DNA of 64,000 nucleotides, taken from the NCBI GenBank assembly GCA_961205875.1, contig OY540810.1, forward strand, positions 31,558,001 to 31,622,000. Direction: 5' to 3'. Below the pieces are notes generated by a model. The model saw only the letters and a list, made by a program, of their open reading frames with translations. It searched no databases and was not told the origin of the DNA. Below, one piece after another: positions 49,092-60,080 of this stretch. The stretch comes from Sialis fuliginosa (Eukaryota; Arthropoda; Insecta; Megaloptera; Sialidae). The position numbers and the translations under genes are program-made. Within the stretch, counting starts at the first letter, position 1; each line of letters starts with the position of its first letter.

Positions 49092-49513
49092 CGATTCTGA
49101 AGCAGATAGCTTTAGTGCGTAACTCACATATGTAAATCTAACAATAAATACCAACGCGGGGGAGGGAGGTGGAGTAATGTCTTAACCGAAAGATGATGAA
49201 AAGTTCATTGATTGGGACACACGCATGTACTAACGGCGAGCAAATCGCTATTCGCACCACGCGCCGGCGAATTCAAGGCCATGGATGTGACGCGTGCCTC
49301 CATTGTGTGCGTCCGGAAACGCTTAACGTAACACAAACATAAAGTACTTACACTTATAGTACCTAAGTACAGCTTGTTTGGGATATAACTAACCAAAAAT
49401 GTATCGGGTATCGTTTCTAGCGGTCTTAGATTACAGGTGTTTATTTTCGAATTACGAGTTAATTAGTTCCTAGCACTCCCTCGTAAAGTAAGAAACAATG
49501 GTTGAGTCACGAC

Positions 49514-50236
49514 CAGGGCCGGATTAACAACGTAGCAGGAGTAGCAAATGCTACGGGCCCCGCGTCTCTGGGGGCCCCGCGACTTTGCGGAAAAATATCT
49601 CTTATTGGACTTACCCACTTACCGTCCAATGGTTGATACGAGGTGTCCAAATCTACAGTAATTAATAATTTAAATTTAGGGTTTCCGATCTCGATTCGAC
49701 TTAATCAAAAAATCGATTTTTGAATCCCCGATCTTTGATTTTTTTAATGGATTTTTCTAAATTTGCTCAAATCAAACCAAGAAAATTTTGTTTGTTAAAG
49801 TGGTGTTCTAATATACACACCTCAACAAAATTAAGGGATAATTAAAAAAAAGCAAAACAAAAAATTCAAATTTTCAAACAGTTATATTTCCGCGAAAATT
49901 CATTTGATTTGCGTGTTACAAAGCACATTTAAAAGTCTGCGCTTTCTAATTTTTGAATAAAAATTTCAACAAATTTTATCATCCCTTTCCGTTCTTTACC
50001 AAGGGTTAAAAGAGTTCAAAAAAATATCCCTTAATTTTTTATTAACTTATCAATTTTTTTAAGGATTGTATATTCTAAATCAAGTCAGCCAGCGGCGTAG
50101 TTAGGGGGTGAGTAGGGGGGCGGGGCGGTTAGGTTATTTACTTCCCGAGTTTCACACCCCCCTCCTAGCGACGCCACTACCAAGGGCCTCTTTATAACAT
50201 TTGCTACGGGCCCCGCGCTTGCTTAATCCGGCCCTG
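49514..50236. mobile_element. hAT-like MITE, GGGCCGGATTAA family (copy 2), with 8-bp target duplication
   Basis: Ends CAGGGCCGGATTAACAACGT and TTGCTTAATCCGGCCCTG. GTCACGAC is duplicated exactly on each side (49506-49513, 50237-50244), the 8-bp signature of hAT elements. The inside contains a foreign insert at 50090-50179. The same family is at 676-1069, inverted and older. Confidence 0.93.
50090..50179. mobile_element. Insert of the CAGTGGCGTCGC family inside the hAT-like MITE
   Basis: CAGCGGCGTAGTTAGGGGG to CCTAGCGACGCCACTA: both ends of the family at 17387-17718 with almost all of the middle deleted, only 90 bases. Confidence 0.8.
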
Positions 50237-50620
50237 GTCACGACTGTCGTGCACATATGCTTACGTACTAGGCAAAATCTGTACCCGCAGGAAAACTGTA
50301 TGAATATTAACGTCACCTGAATATTTGTTTGTTACAAATCCAAAAAATTACTTTTGTGATATACGAACTTTAAAAGTTTGTACAAAAAATATTTATAGAT
50401 AAACTGACTTAATATAAACAATTATTGGTAATATTAAACCCAATCTTACTTTTTGTTACCATTTGAATATTGAAAATTATCAAGTTTTTATTAAAAATTG
50501 ATTTTCTCTGCTTATCTCAATATTTTTTAAAAGTGGACTTGTAACAGATAAATATTTTTTGTATAAATGTTGATTCAGTACTTGATTGTATCCATGATTG
50601 TCGCACAAAATGATGAGTCT

Positions 50621-50735
50621 TATTCCGTGTTTACATCAAAAAGACAAAACAGCAATGCGGTGTTTTTAAAACAATCCCTATTTATAAATGTATAGGTTTT
50701 GTTTAAAAAAAAACATCGTGGTGTAAAAACGCTAT
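50621..50735. mobile_element. Family C micro-MITE, copy 3
   Basis: TATTCCGTGTTTACATCAAA then AAGACAAAACAGC, to ACATCGTGGTGTAAAAACGC. The right arm has decayed. Confidence 0.82.
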
Positions 50736-51980
50736 TAGATTTTGTTTTTTAATCCAATCGGTATATCAAATTTTTAAAATTCGTTAAGAGATGAACTCTT
50801 AAATATTGTAAAAAAAGAAAGATACATACATACTTATAATTTTAAATTCAAAGTTTTGTCAAATATCACCCCTAAAACTACCAAATCTTACAGCGCAAAC
50901 ATAAATATGCCATCAAATAAATAATGACTAACTGGTAACTCAGGGAAACAGTAAAGCAAAAAAAGAGTACGTAAATAATGGGTATTATAAGAATAGAAAT
51001 CGCAAATAAAATTTTCAACTCGACTGTATTTTTTTTTTTACATGTTAAACACCCAGAAGCTAAGAATCAATTACGATTATAATAAACTTCAGTATGGAAT
51101 ACAAAAACTACAAAAAAATGTCGAAAAACTTTAATAGTTTTAATGATTATTCGAGAAATACAAATTTTAAGCATTTTCTCTTGTAACGTCAATAAGATTC
51201 ATACACAAACAAAAAGTTAATACATTGGTTATTTTTTTTGCACGTACGTCATGTTTTGTCTCTTACGTCAATCAAAATTTCAGCCATCGATATTTTATTA
51301 GTTATTAGTATAATAAGTAAATGAAAGAAATAAGAGAAATAAATAACATATAACTATGAATTTATGAATACTAAACCTTTTAGTTTATAAAATATAAAGA
51401 TAATACAATCTAGTCACAAAACAACATATATAATGATCTCGAATACTTTTATGATCATCAAAAGCATTTTACGTTTAAAATACCCATACATATCCGGTTT
51501 ATCCTGTATTGTAATAAGTTACACTAAAATCGTAATTAAAAGTCAACATAATTATGAAATATAGAAATTGTTTATATGAACTAATACCACAAAATGTACA
51601 CTATACATTTAAAATACCTTCGTAATTAAGTTTTAGCCGTTCAGAAGCCAAAATCGTAAACGTTACATCTGTTGTTTTTTTTGATGTAAAGCCTAATTTT
51701 CATTTTTTCGACAGTAAAATCTATTTTTGTACATTTATTAATATAGAAATACGTAAAGATATTATTATAATTTGTTGTTTTCTTCATAAGGTAATAAACA
51801 AAAAAGAACTAATTGTAAGAATTCAAATCATAATTTAGAACAGGTAACATCTCAATGTGAACTTTGATTTTTTAACTGAAGTCATGTAAACTATAGTTAA
51901 CGAAATTCTGAAAATTAGTGGAAAAAAATGTTTTCGTTTTAAAAAACTGGAACTTCAAATCACTTTTCTCTATATTCTAT

Positions 51981-52289
51981 GGAAAAAATTTCAGATCTGA
52001 AGTGGTCAAATCAGATCTTGACAGATCTGCATTTTGAAACAAAATCTAATTTTTTCACTGGTTTTTGATCTGTGGAGACCTGCAAAGATCTACAAAGATT
52101 TCTAAAGATTGTTGAAGATCGTGATAAAGATTGAAGCGTTGAAAATTCATAAAATTTCAACGTTGAAAGTTCATGAATTTTCAATGTTACAACGATCTCC
52201 ACAAATCAAAAACCAGTGAAAAACTTTGATTCTCAAAATGCAGATCTATCAAGATCTAATTTGATCACTTCAGATCTGAAATTTTTTCC
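51981..52289. mobile_element. Foldback element rich in AGATCT, arms over 100 bp
   Basis: GGAAAAAATTTCAGATCTGA at the left pairs with TCAGATCTGAAATTTTTTCC at the right, and pairing continues inward through TGCATTTTGA/TCAAAATGCA, CACTGGTTTTTGAT/ATCAAAAACCAGTG and into the central AATTTCAACGTTGAAA. The whole 309 bases can fold on itself. It is non-coding. Confidence 0.88.
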
Positions 52290-53005
52290 CGGGTTATTAT
52301 AAGGTAAGGAATATATGAAGAATTACCGAGATTTACTCCATAAATATAAATATAACCTACTACATTATATACCTGGAACTGTCTAAACATAACAAGAAAA
52401 AATATATTCAGTTTTACTGCGTTTCTATACTTGAGATCATTACTGCACGCGAAGCTTCGTAATATCAGTTCATATCTTCTTTATAATTAAATAACCGTTT
52501 CAAACACGCAACTTTTAGCGAGATGCAGACCAACAATTTTCAATACAGAAGATTTGTCTTCATGCATCTAATTTATTACGTATCTCTGATTGGTGGGTGT
52601 TTTGAAACAGGCAAGTAATTGGTAAGTATCAATAATTAATATTAGTTACATTGTAATGATAAGAAACATGTCATTGTTACGTCACAAATTACACTGAAAA
52701 TATCAACCAAAATGTGATTCGAAAAAAACTCGAATGTATCCATGTAAGAACAATTAGTTGTGACTAATTCAGAAGATATATAAATTCAATATGGTTGTCT
52801 TCATTTAAAATGTATTTGTCATGGTACAAAAGATCTCGTATTCGTTTATAATGTTGTTAATAAACAAGTTGAATTGGTTTTTTCAAATTACCTCACGTGA
52901 CGTCTTTCTGGTTGTCAAAGATACATCAAGGGAGTCTATTTAACACGGGAGATGAAATAAGTATATATAAAACAACTTCATCGACAATAATTTAAACTTT
53001 TTACG

Positions 53006-53035
53006 TACTGTAAAATCTCGATATAACGGACTTAT
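53006..53035 (+). mobile_element. pogo/Tigger-like terminus
   Basis: TACTGTAAAATCTCGATATA then ACGGAC resembles the CAGT..ACCTCGATATAACG end of pogo/Tigger elements. The partner end was not found; a short ATGAAAAAGGAG frame at 53235 could be a remnant of its transposase start, but this is speculative. Confidence 0.45.
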
Positions 53036-53631
53036 CGGGTACATCGAACAAAAACCTATAGTAATTTTTTAGTGCGGATTTTTTTTATATGTAAATTTCT
53101 TGTCAGCTGGACTTCGTCCTCTTATGACAGCTCCTTCGTGTTGCTTTACGTTCTCATTTTTCTTGAGTTTTCTTGTCAGTCGTCATGTCGTTAAATAGTC
53201 TATCGTATTAAAGTTTATTTAACAAGGACACACGATGAAAAAGGAGGTTGATTTTAATAATTGCGACGAAAAAAATTTAAATTTTCTGCAATATTAACTT
53301 TTCACACATAATTTAATTACGAATAAACTAATTCATTGTTATTTTAACATAACATACTCGTTCGAAAAACTAAATTTATTAAATTACTGGCTTTCCGCTT
53401 TTTTAGACACCCTCTCGCTCGAATGCCAATCAAATCGAGCTTCGTATGATTTTTATTATTCAGGTAGTTTAAAAAATTAATTTAATTACATTTTACGAGT
53501 TCTGAAGTGATCCCAAAATAAAAAGTTGGAGAATCGTATAGAAGAATTTAAAATAATTTCGAGGTATCTACATTATTATAACAACAATACCTATTAATTT
53601 AAAAAATAACGATGTTTAAAAAAACTTTAAT

Positions 53632-53672
53632 GCAAATTAGCTTCCAGCTAACGCTATCTGCTAGGTGTGGAA
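53632..53672 (+). repeat. Short dispersed repeat (copy at 2873-2918)
   Basis: This is the second copy of the CTTCCAGCTAACGCTATCTG block; flanking sequences differ from those at 2873. Confidence 0.6.
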
Positions 53673-54099
53673 TTGTATAATAATGCATTTTATGAGATAC
53701 ACTTATTTGGCAGCACTTATTTTAAGTCGTTGATTGTACTTAACGCGCATGCGTCAAAGTTATGATTTATACGATTTCATACCGATATAATATAAGATAT
53801 TCACATATCGATAATACACAAACCGCGATAAAATACCCCAGTGTCCAGTATTTATAAAAGTTTTCTAAATGTAAAGTAGTTGATGCACTTGTAAACATGC
53901 TTATGCTAAATGATTTAAACATATTATTTTTTGTTTTGATGTCTGTAATACTTATGCATTATTTATTACACTTATATTTGAACAGAATCATTAGCATCAA
54001 GATTATTTTTTTTGTGAAAAATGTACTCTTTTAATTATAGTATATAAATAATAAGGTGAATAATGCAAGTGCATATATAATATATATAAAGTTTATTTA

Positions 54100-54117
54100 T
54101 GTATGTATGTATGTACT
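54100..54117 (+). repeat. (TATG)n microsatellite
   Basis: Four to five TATG units. Confidence 0.85.
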
Positions 54118-54748
54118 TTGAAATGAAGCATTAATATTATGTTTTACCATTGGAATGTACTTTTGATTTATTCATAGTTTCTTTGAATAGAATAATAACA
54201 AATAAACAATAATTCTGAATTAATTTTTGCATTGTTTAAAAACAAACAAATTAAATTGATGTGATTTTTACACACTTAACTGCAAAGTTCAATTGTAGCA
54301 ACTTTATATCATTTAGAAAATAATATAATTAAGAAAATTTATAGTATTATAATAAAACGATAACTGATGTATTATGAAGATAATTAATAAAATCGTAAAA
54401 AAAATTATTTGGATGTATTTTCCGTTATTAGACCTACAAATATTCCACCCAATACAAATTCATAAATCAATTTGAAAAATTCGTTATTCTTTTTAATAAT
54501 TAAAATTCGTGGTTTTTGCTTTTATGTATAAAACCATGGTCACTTTTGATGTTTCAGTAATAATTGTTATCTAAAAATAACCTCTTATTAGTTGGTAAGC
54601 ATAGATTTAATCAAATTTCACCAAATCAAAAGTTATTAACTGTGAATAGCTATTATTTGTGAATCCGGGTAATAATACTTATCTCTCCTATAATAAAATA
54701 AACAAACTTAGAACATGGGATGAATTTAGATATACATATGTATGTATA

Positions 54749-55185
54749 ATGTACTATGGGCTTCAGAAGTCGTCTGCCACCTTACAGGTCAGAATCGCTT
54801 ATAACAGATTCGAAATATTAAGACAAACATCATCGGTTATCTTTTTCTAGAGTAGAGCTTATATAGTTACATAATTTTATCAAATTAATTAATTTTGTAT
54901 CAAGTTTAACATATTTAAATACTAAAATTCGGAATATCAAATATTTATTGCCATAAAATTTTCAATAGATTACATAATAATTTAATCGCACAAATATATG
55001 AGAACTATAAACGAAGAGTACCTACTTGTTTATATAGCAAATGAGTTTCAAAATATCAGCCTTTGTTTGGTACATGGAGAAATGATTTAAACATTATAAT
55101 AATCAAATGGGAAGAGCCTACTGAATTTGTGATGAGCAAATTTGAATGAAAACTGGTCGACCACTTCTGCATGCGACTCTACTTC
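54749..55185 (+). mobile_element. Family D repeat, copy 3
   Basis: A full-length copy from ACTATGGGCTTCAGAAGTCG to ACCACTTCTGCATGCGACTC. It is close to the copy at 60833 in its first 200 bases. Confidence 0.75.
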
Positions 55186-55439
55186 ATACCACTTATTTAT
55201 TTTATATAAAAATTATATTAGGACAATCTCACACATATAACTACAGGCATCATCAAAAACGTTTATTAATACCTACAAATCCAATATTAAATAAATTAGA
55301 AAACATAACATAGTCATAAAGAAATAACATAGACAGTTTTAAAACATTCATCTGATCTTATTCCTTCGCTACTGTAACACACACATACGAGTGTTGGACG
55401 TTAAATTATATTCGTATATTATAGTTAGTACACACACAC

Positions 55440-55660
55440 ATATATATTATTTATATTCGCTACATGCGCGCAGCTGTTGGGTATTAATAAAGCAGGTACG
55501 TAGCGCACCTGCCTTGCTCACCGGACCGGTAACTCCCGCACTTCGCGCCGTACAATTATTAGCGTTTTCACCAAAAAATATATACAACGCATGTATATTA
55601 TGTGTACCTCTATTGCGCGCCGATCTCACGGTTTTGGGTGTGTGTTGCTTAAACAACCCT
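55440..55660. other. GC-rich patch in the first coding intron
   Basis: Sequence such as CACCTGCCTTGCTCACCGGA and CCGGTAACTCCCGCACTTCG stands out from the AT-rich flanks and keeps open frames on both strands (55391-55690 plus, 55656-55447 minus). No family is recognised. It could be an alternative first exon/promoter or an old insertion. Confidence 0.3.
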
Positions 55661-56302
55661 ATTGTATTTGATTGTTCGTATTTAGGTTAATATCTGTAGG
55701 GTATAGGTATCGTTCGAACGCAAGAAAAACATAATTGATTGCAATACTACAACTATTTCTATATATTAAAATTAATGTTCGTTTGTATGAGGCTTATAGA
55801 CTCGGGATTTACTGAACCGATTTCAATGGGGTTTTCACCAATAGTTTTTTCTGTAATATTTTACGAAAACCTTAGATTTAACATCAAAAGACTAAAAAAA
55901 CTTTATGAAGTCATGTTTTGTCACAGCATATCACTGTCATTTAGATTATATTATAAAAATATAGTAGTTGGGTTGGCATTTTGAGTGAGTATGTTGGGTG
56001 GGCATGTTGAGTGGACAAATTAAAAAATTAAAATGAATTTTATTATTCTCAGTCAAATACGAACGTCAATTAGAATGAATGACAAAGAACATAGTAGTTC
56101 GAACTATTTAGGTCACTATATTTTTGTGGATATTAACCCGGGTAACACCGGGTCCAATGCGCTTATACTAAATAATCCATCGGAATGATTTGAAATTGTA
56201 ATAGATGAAACTTTACTATATATAACGAATATTTAAGAGGTTCTTCTCATTTACTTTGAAGTAAAGAATTTTCAAAATCAAGAAATATAATTTTTTTAAT
56301 TC

Positions 56303-56641
56303 TGATAAGCGTGCAATGCATGGGGATTTCCTAAACGGTAAGACATACAGATATGAATTATTTGTAAAGAAGGGGTGAGTATTACTACATCAAAAAATAT
56401 AATAATTTTATGTGGTTTAGGCAGTATACCCAAAAAACTGAAAATTCGGAAATTTTTTAAATGGCTATAACTTTTTTGTCAAAGTAGATGGGTACTTTTT
56501 GTTTGCGATTTTGTAAAGTAATTTTTGTGTAAAATTGATTGGTGTATTTATAATTTTTATATCAGTTTTAGTTTCCGAGTTACAAGCCCTAACTTTAGTT
56601 TTTCTTATGGGCCACTGAGTTGGCCATAGCAAATTTGAACG
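56303..56641 (+). mobile_element. Family K MITE, copy 2 (ends lost)
   Basis: Shares GGGATTTCCTAAACGGTA, GGGTGAGTATTACTACATCA and CCTAACTTTAGTTTTTCTTA with 10831-11169, with about 100 extra internal bases. Both termini are eroded. Confidence 0.8.
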
Positions 56642-57217
56642 TGTTTTTTATTCTTCAAAAAGATCAAATATATATAAAATACCAAAAAAGAACTAACTTA
56701 ACAAACTAGCCATAATGGAACTCAATTTGCTATCATATCTATAACAAACACTATCATAACATTGTGAACTAATAGTAATACATAGTAAGTAAACGAAGTT
56801 CACATTAAAATATGGACATATACGGTTATATTTATTACGTCAATTTTCATACAGAATGCTTGGTTTGAAAGTAAAATTAATATGTCATTATTCACGGCCG
56901 GTCAAAGGAGCGTTCTCATTGGCCACGTTAACATAAATGTTGAACAAAAGAATTATAAATATGCTCACATGACAAACTGTTTGATCTGCGATGGCGATTT
57001 CATGTTTCTCGGTAAACCTCGTTTGTTTGTTATAAATTCATTCGCATTCAATTATTTGTTAATTCAAAAATGGCTATCAACAGTAAAGAATTAAACAATA
57101 AATGAATTGTTTATTTACTAGCGAATATATATGTATATACACGTCGATAATGATAAATTCATTACAATAACTAGGTCCTTTTTCAAGGGTGATAAATCAT
57201 CATTTCTCAACTTAATT

Positions 57218-57602
57218 ATACATTTTTATTTTGTTCGTGTTTTTTATCTAGTAATGGATAAAGTAAAACCAGTAATGAGTCCGCAGTGATGGACACTTGC
57301 TAATGATTACAAAATGATAAATACTACGACACAAAAGATATAAAAGAAAGAATCGTCAAATTTAGAACAATGTAAAGCAGTTGCTATTATAATATAATAA
57401 TTAATAAATAAATTATACTAATAATTAGTTTAAATGTCCACTATTTTGACACCTATTAGCCGATTGTCATTAAATCACGCTGTAAGACAGTTCAATATAT
57501 ATAGATTAATATTCAGAAATGGTAGTAATCAAATATCAACAAATATTTCTAATTCAGTACATTTCATTAAAAAATAGCCATTACTGATGCCACTACCTTA
57601 TA
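57218..57602 (+). mobile_element. Family A MITE, copy 6 (5' truncated)
   Basis: From TTTTTATTTTGTTCGTGTTT to ACTGATGCCACTACCTTAT. The left third is absent. Confidence 0.85.
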
Positions 57603-57611
57603 ACAGAATAG

Positions 57612-57652
57612 GAATCCGCAGACTACTGAAGTTTAAGAACCGCTGGTCTACA
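57612..57652. mobile_element. Solo hAT-like terminus
   Basis: AAGTTTAAGAACCGCTGGTC is the inverse of a CAGCGGTTCTTAAACTT hAT end. It sits next to a truncated family A element. Confidence 0.4.
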
Positions 57653-58489
57653 ATATAAAGAATTTGATTTAATATTCAAAATATATTTAAATCTATTGCC
57701 TCAATAAAAAAGAACAATAAAATATTTAATCTGATATATCTTCAGTAAATAAATGCGCGTGAACTTCTACCTGAAACGACACGATAACATTCTAATCACG
57801 TAACAAACTAACAAATGTATACGGATAGAGGTTTAGAATTTATGTATAAGAAACGAGTTTTTTTTTTATATTAAAGTTATGTTTATTATCTCAACCAGAC
57901 AATACAGGATATGTCCATAATGTTTACAGGAAGAAAAACATACTCTATACATATCACTTCCAAAGCATGTGTAAAAATATTTGAGAACATCACTACAAAT
58001 ACATTCATAGAAAAAATATTATGACGTATAATGTATATTGTTCCTAATAAAAATATACGTTGTACACGCTATATGATATAAGTACGCCAATTCTTGTAAT
58101 TTCTTCAAATTATATCGGTTGCAATAATAAAAAATGTTGCAAATAGTGTATGTATATTGTATACTATACGTCAAGAAAAAATTACAAATTAAAAAAAATA
58201 CATTATGACGATTACTGCAAGTGAAATAAAGTTAAAATTATTTAAAACCGTGAATCAATTCAAAATGTTTATAAAATCGATAAGCAAGATTATATTGAAT
58301 ATAATTGCTAGTAAGAAAATGCGATGAAAGTACGAAAAATAGAAAAAAAAACAAAAAAAAAACGTATCCTCGTGTACCCCATCTTAATCTGCCTGTATAT
58401 ATTAATGTATCATATTGGATCAATTAACTCCCCCCCCCCTAAAAAAATACACTTTAGTTATATTGTGCCTAACATTTCTAATTATTCTA

Positions 58490-58631
58490 ATGCCATTTTT
58501 GGATCAAAAAGACAAAACAGCGACGCGGTGTTTTTAAAACATTTCGTATTTAAAAATGTATAGGGTTTGTTGCTATTTTGTTAAAAAACACCGTGTTTCT
58601 GTATTGTCTCTTTAACCTAAACACGGCATAA
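58490..58631. mobile_element. Family C micro-MITE, copy 4
   Basis: ATCAAAAAGACAAAACAGCG to AACCTAAACACGGCATA, with GGTGTTTTTAAAACA in the middle. It lies in the first coding intron close to the candidate start exon. Confidence 0.85.
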
Positions 58632-58796
58632 GAAATACGAAATTATTTTAGATAAAAACACTGAAAAAATGTTCAATAAATTTTCAAAAAACATGATAAA
58701 TTGAAAATATAAATTTCATAAAAATTATCACAAATCGTTAAAAGGAATAGAAATTTTTTAATTAAAACAAAGATTTAATGTTTAAATTGAAATTAA

Positions 58797-58862
58797 TATC
58801 ATCTCCCTCATGCTATTCTCTTTCCCTCTCTCTCTTTCAAAACTTCCATCTCCTTTTTTTCC
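58797..58862 (-). promoter_or_regulatory. Purine (GA)-rich tract in the first coding intron
   Basis: On the minus strand the sequence 95-160 bases downstream of the first exon's 5' splice site is almost all purine and includes GAGAGAGAGAGGGAAAGAGA. It is a second possible GAGA-factor site close to the promoter, or simply a microsatellite. Confidence 0.4.
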
Positions 58863-58957
58863 ATATGATCAAGCACATACATATGTACATGAGAACATAT
58901 GCACAAAAGTACACATGCTATATAATATTCATGAACGGATAATATCAATTTACTCAC

Positions 58958-59030
58958 CTTTAAGCCTACTGAATGCTTTCATTGTTTTAATTCCCATCCC
59001 GAAGCATCGGTCCGCCAAATCTATGTACAT
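58958..59030 (-). CDS. pnt: Candidate first coding exon of pointed (24 codons)
   Basis: On the minus strand an ATG at 59030-59028 opens 24 codons, MYIDLADRCFGMGIKTMKAF then SRLK, and ends in AAAG|GTGAGT, a near-consensus 5' splice site. The exon ends in phase 1 with a G, which joined to the AT of the 47307 exon makes GAT (Asp), so the frame is kept. An in-frame TAG lies 15 codons before the ATG, so translation cannot start further upstream in this exon unless splicing removes the stop. With this start the MAPK threonine is residue 34 of the predicted protein, against 38 in vertebrate ETS1, which makes a short N-terminus believable. Drosophila Pnt-P2 has a much longer N-terminus. I did not recognise the peptide from a known protein. 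The call rests on splice signal, phase and position next to the GC-rich promoter-like region. Alternative N-terminal exons may exist in the 11.7-kb intron. Confidence 0.6.
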
Positions 59031-59437
59031 TTGTAAAGATTTGTTTGTTTGTTTACAATCTGCCGAGTACTAATATGTGGTGAAATAGTTCAAAACCGAT
59101 TCAACCGACCACAAATACGTCTCTCTTCAATCTTTTGTTTATACAAACAATAAATATATTTGAATATAAATAAAACACTATGTAATAAATAATTTAAACA
59201 TAACACGATCTATTTTACAAAATTATCACATAAATATCACAAAAGAGCAGGGTACAATATTTATAAAGTGTAAATAATCTATCGGAATTATGCACTTGTA
59301 TGTATAAAATCATTAAAAACCTTTATGAATGTTCACCAAATACACATTTACTATTTTCGTCTCCCCCATTCAATAATAACACACTGAGCCCATAGCAACA
59401 GGTAAGAAGCTCCCCCTTCTGGGTTCGTTTACGATCA

Positions 59438-59446
59438 ACTTCCGGT
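59438..59446 (-). promoter_or_regulatory. Consensus ETS-binding site near the pnt promoter
   Basis: ACTTCCGGT is the reverse complement of ACCGGAAGT, a textbook high-affinity ETS-family site. It lies about 400 bases upstream of the candidate start codon on the minus strand, where auto- or cross-regulation by Pnt or its antagonist Yan could act. This is inference from motif and position only. Confidence 0.4.
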
Positions 59447-60053
59447 GCAGCACATTAGACGTTGTTTTTTTGTTTCCTTTGGTAAATGTGTCACTTGTAT
59501 GAGTTCGTAAAATTCTAAACTATTCTATCGCACTTCCAGTCACTGAAACTATTTGAAATGTAACATCTCACCCCATAACTTAATCAATATAACTGATAAC
59601 GTATATGTAGTATAGTCCGTGTGTAACAGCAGTAGCGATAAGTAAACAAAAACAAGACGTATGTATATACAATAACAACAACACAATGCAGTAGTAGTGT
59701 GAGTTCTATTGGCTATTGTTTATCCTATAGCTGCTTGTAGCGTGGGCAGCCCAGTGGCCGCGTGGGTACCATCAAAGTCTGCCATTGGACAAGCACACGG
59801 CACAACACATACAGCACTCTAGATAGATATGTCCACCGAATCCATCACACGAAACAAAACACGATCTCAATAACGCAAATAATTACTCTAGTATTGCGAA
59901 TCTGAGTTTCACAACAACGACGGCTAACAAATGTGCACCTGTGCTGGCACCATCGACTCAAATGAATGAACGAACGGCAGGCAGCAGTAGACGGGGACGT
60001 GGTGGTACAACAGCCAGGCATCACGCTGCTGCGGGCGGGTTGCCAGAGGAAGA

Positions 60054-60080
60054 GTGAGAGAGAGAGAGAGATAGATAGAT
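60054..60080. repeat. GAGA/GATA microsatellite in the promoter region
   Basis: The run reads as (GA)n followed by (GATA)3. It is a simple repeat by form and a plausible GAGA-factor site by position. Confidence 0.7.

Larger units (their letters stand above)
47308..58957 (-). other. 11.7-kb first coding intron of pointed
   Basis: This AT-rich intron lies between the candidate start exon and the MAPK-site exon. It contains hAT-like, foldback and other repeats listed separately and a GC-rich patch at 55440-55660 that might be an alternative first exon or promoter. Nothing recognisable was seen in 47800-48300, 50740-51960, 52300-53000, 53690-54740, 55700-56300 and 57660-58480. Confidence 0.7.
27838..59030 (-). 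other. pnt: Partial pointed (pnt) gene: 5' coding part, Ets1/2-class transcription factor
   Basis: Four minus-strand exons (59030-58958, 47307-47191, 30618-30418, 28134-27838) have AG acceptors and GT donors and join in a single frame, all in phase 1, giving about 229 codons. The product is the N-terminal half of Pointed, the insect orthologue of vertebrate ETS1/ETS2 and a nuclear effector of Ras/MAPK signalling. What is visible is a PPLTP MAPK acceptor site, a complete PNT domain and a low-complexity linker. The C-terminal ETS DNA-binding domain, which defines the family, was not seen in the remaining 27.8 kb and is presumed to lie beyond the left edge. Known biology: ERK phosphorylation of the threonine next to the PNT domain raises activation by Drosophila Pnt-P2, so this is the P2-type (ERK-responsive) transcript. 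The shorter P1-type promoter would be expected further downstream. Family identity is very secure; the first exon is less so. Confidence 0.92.
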
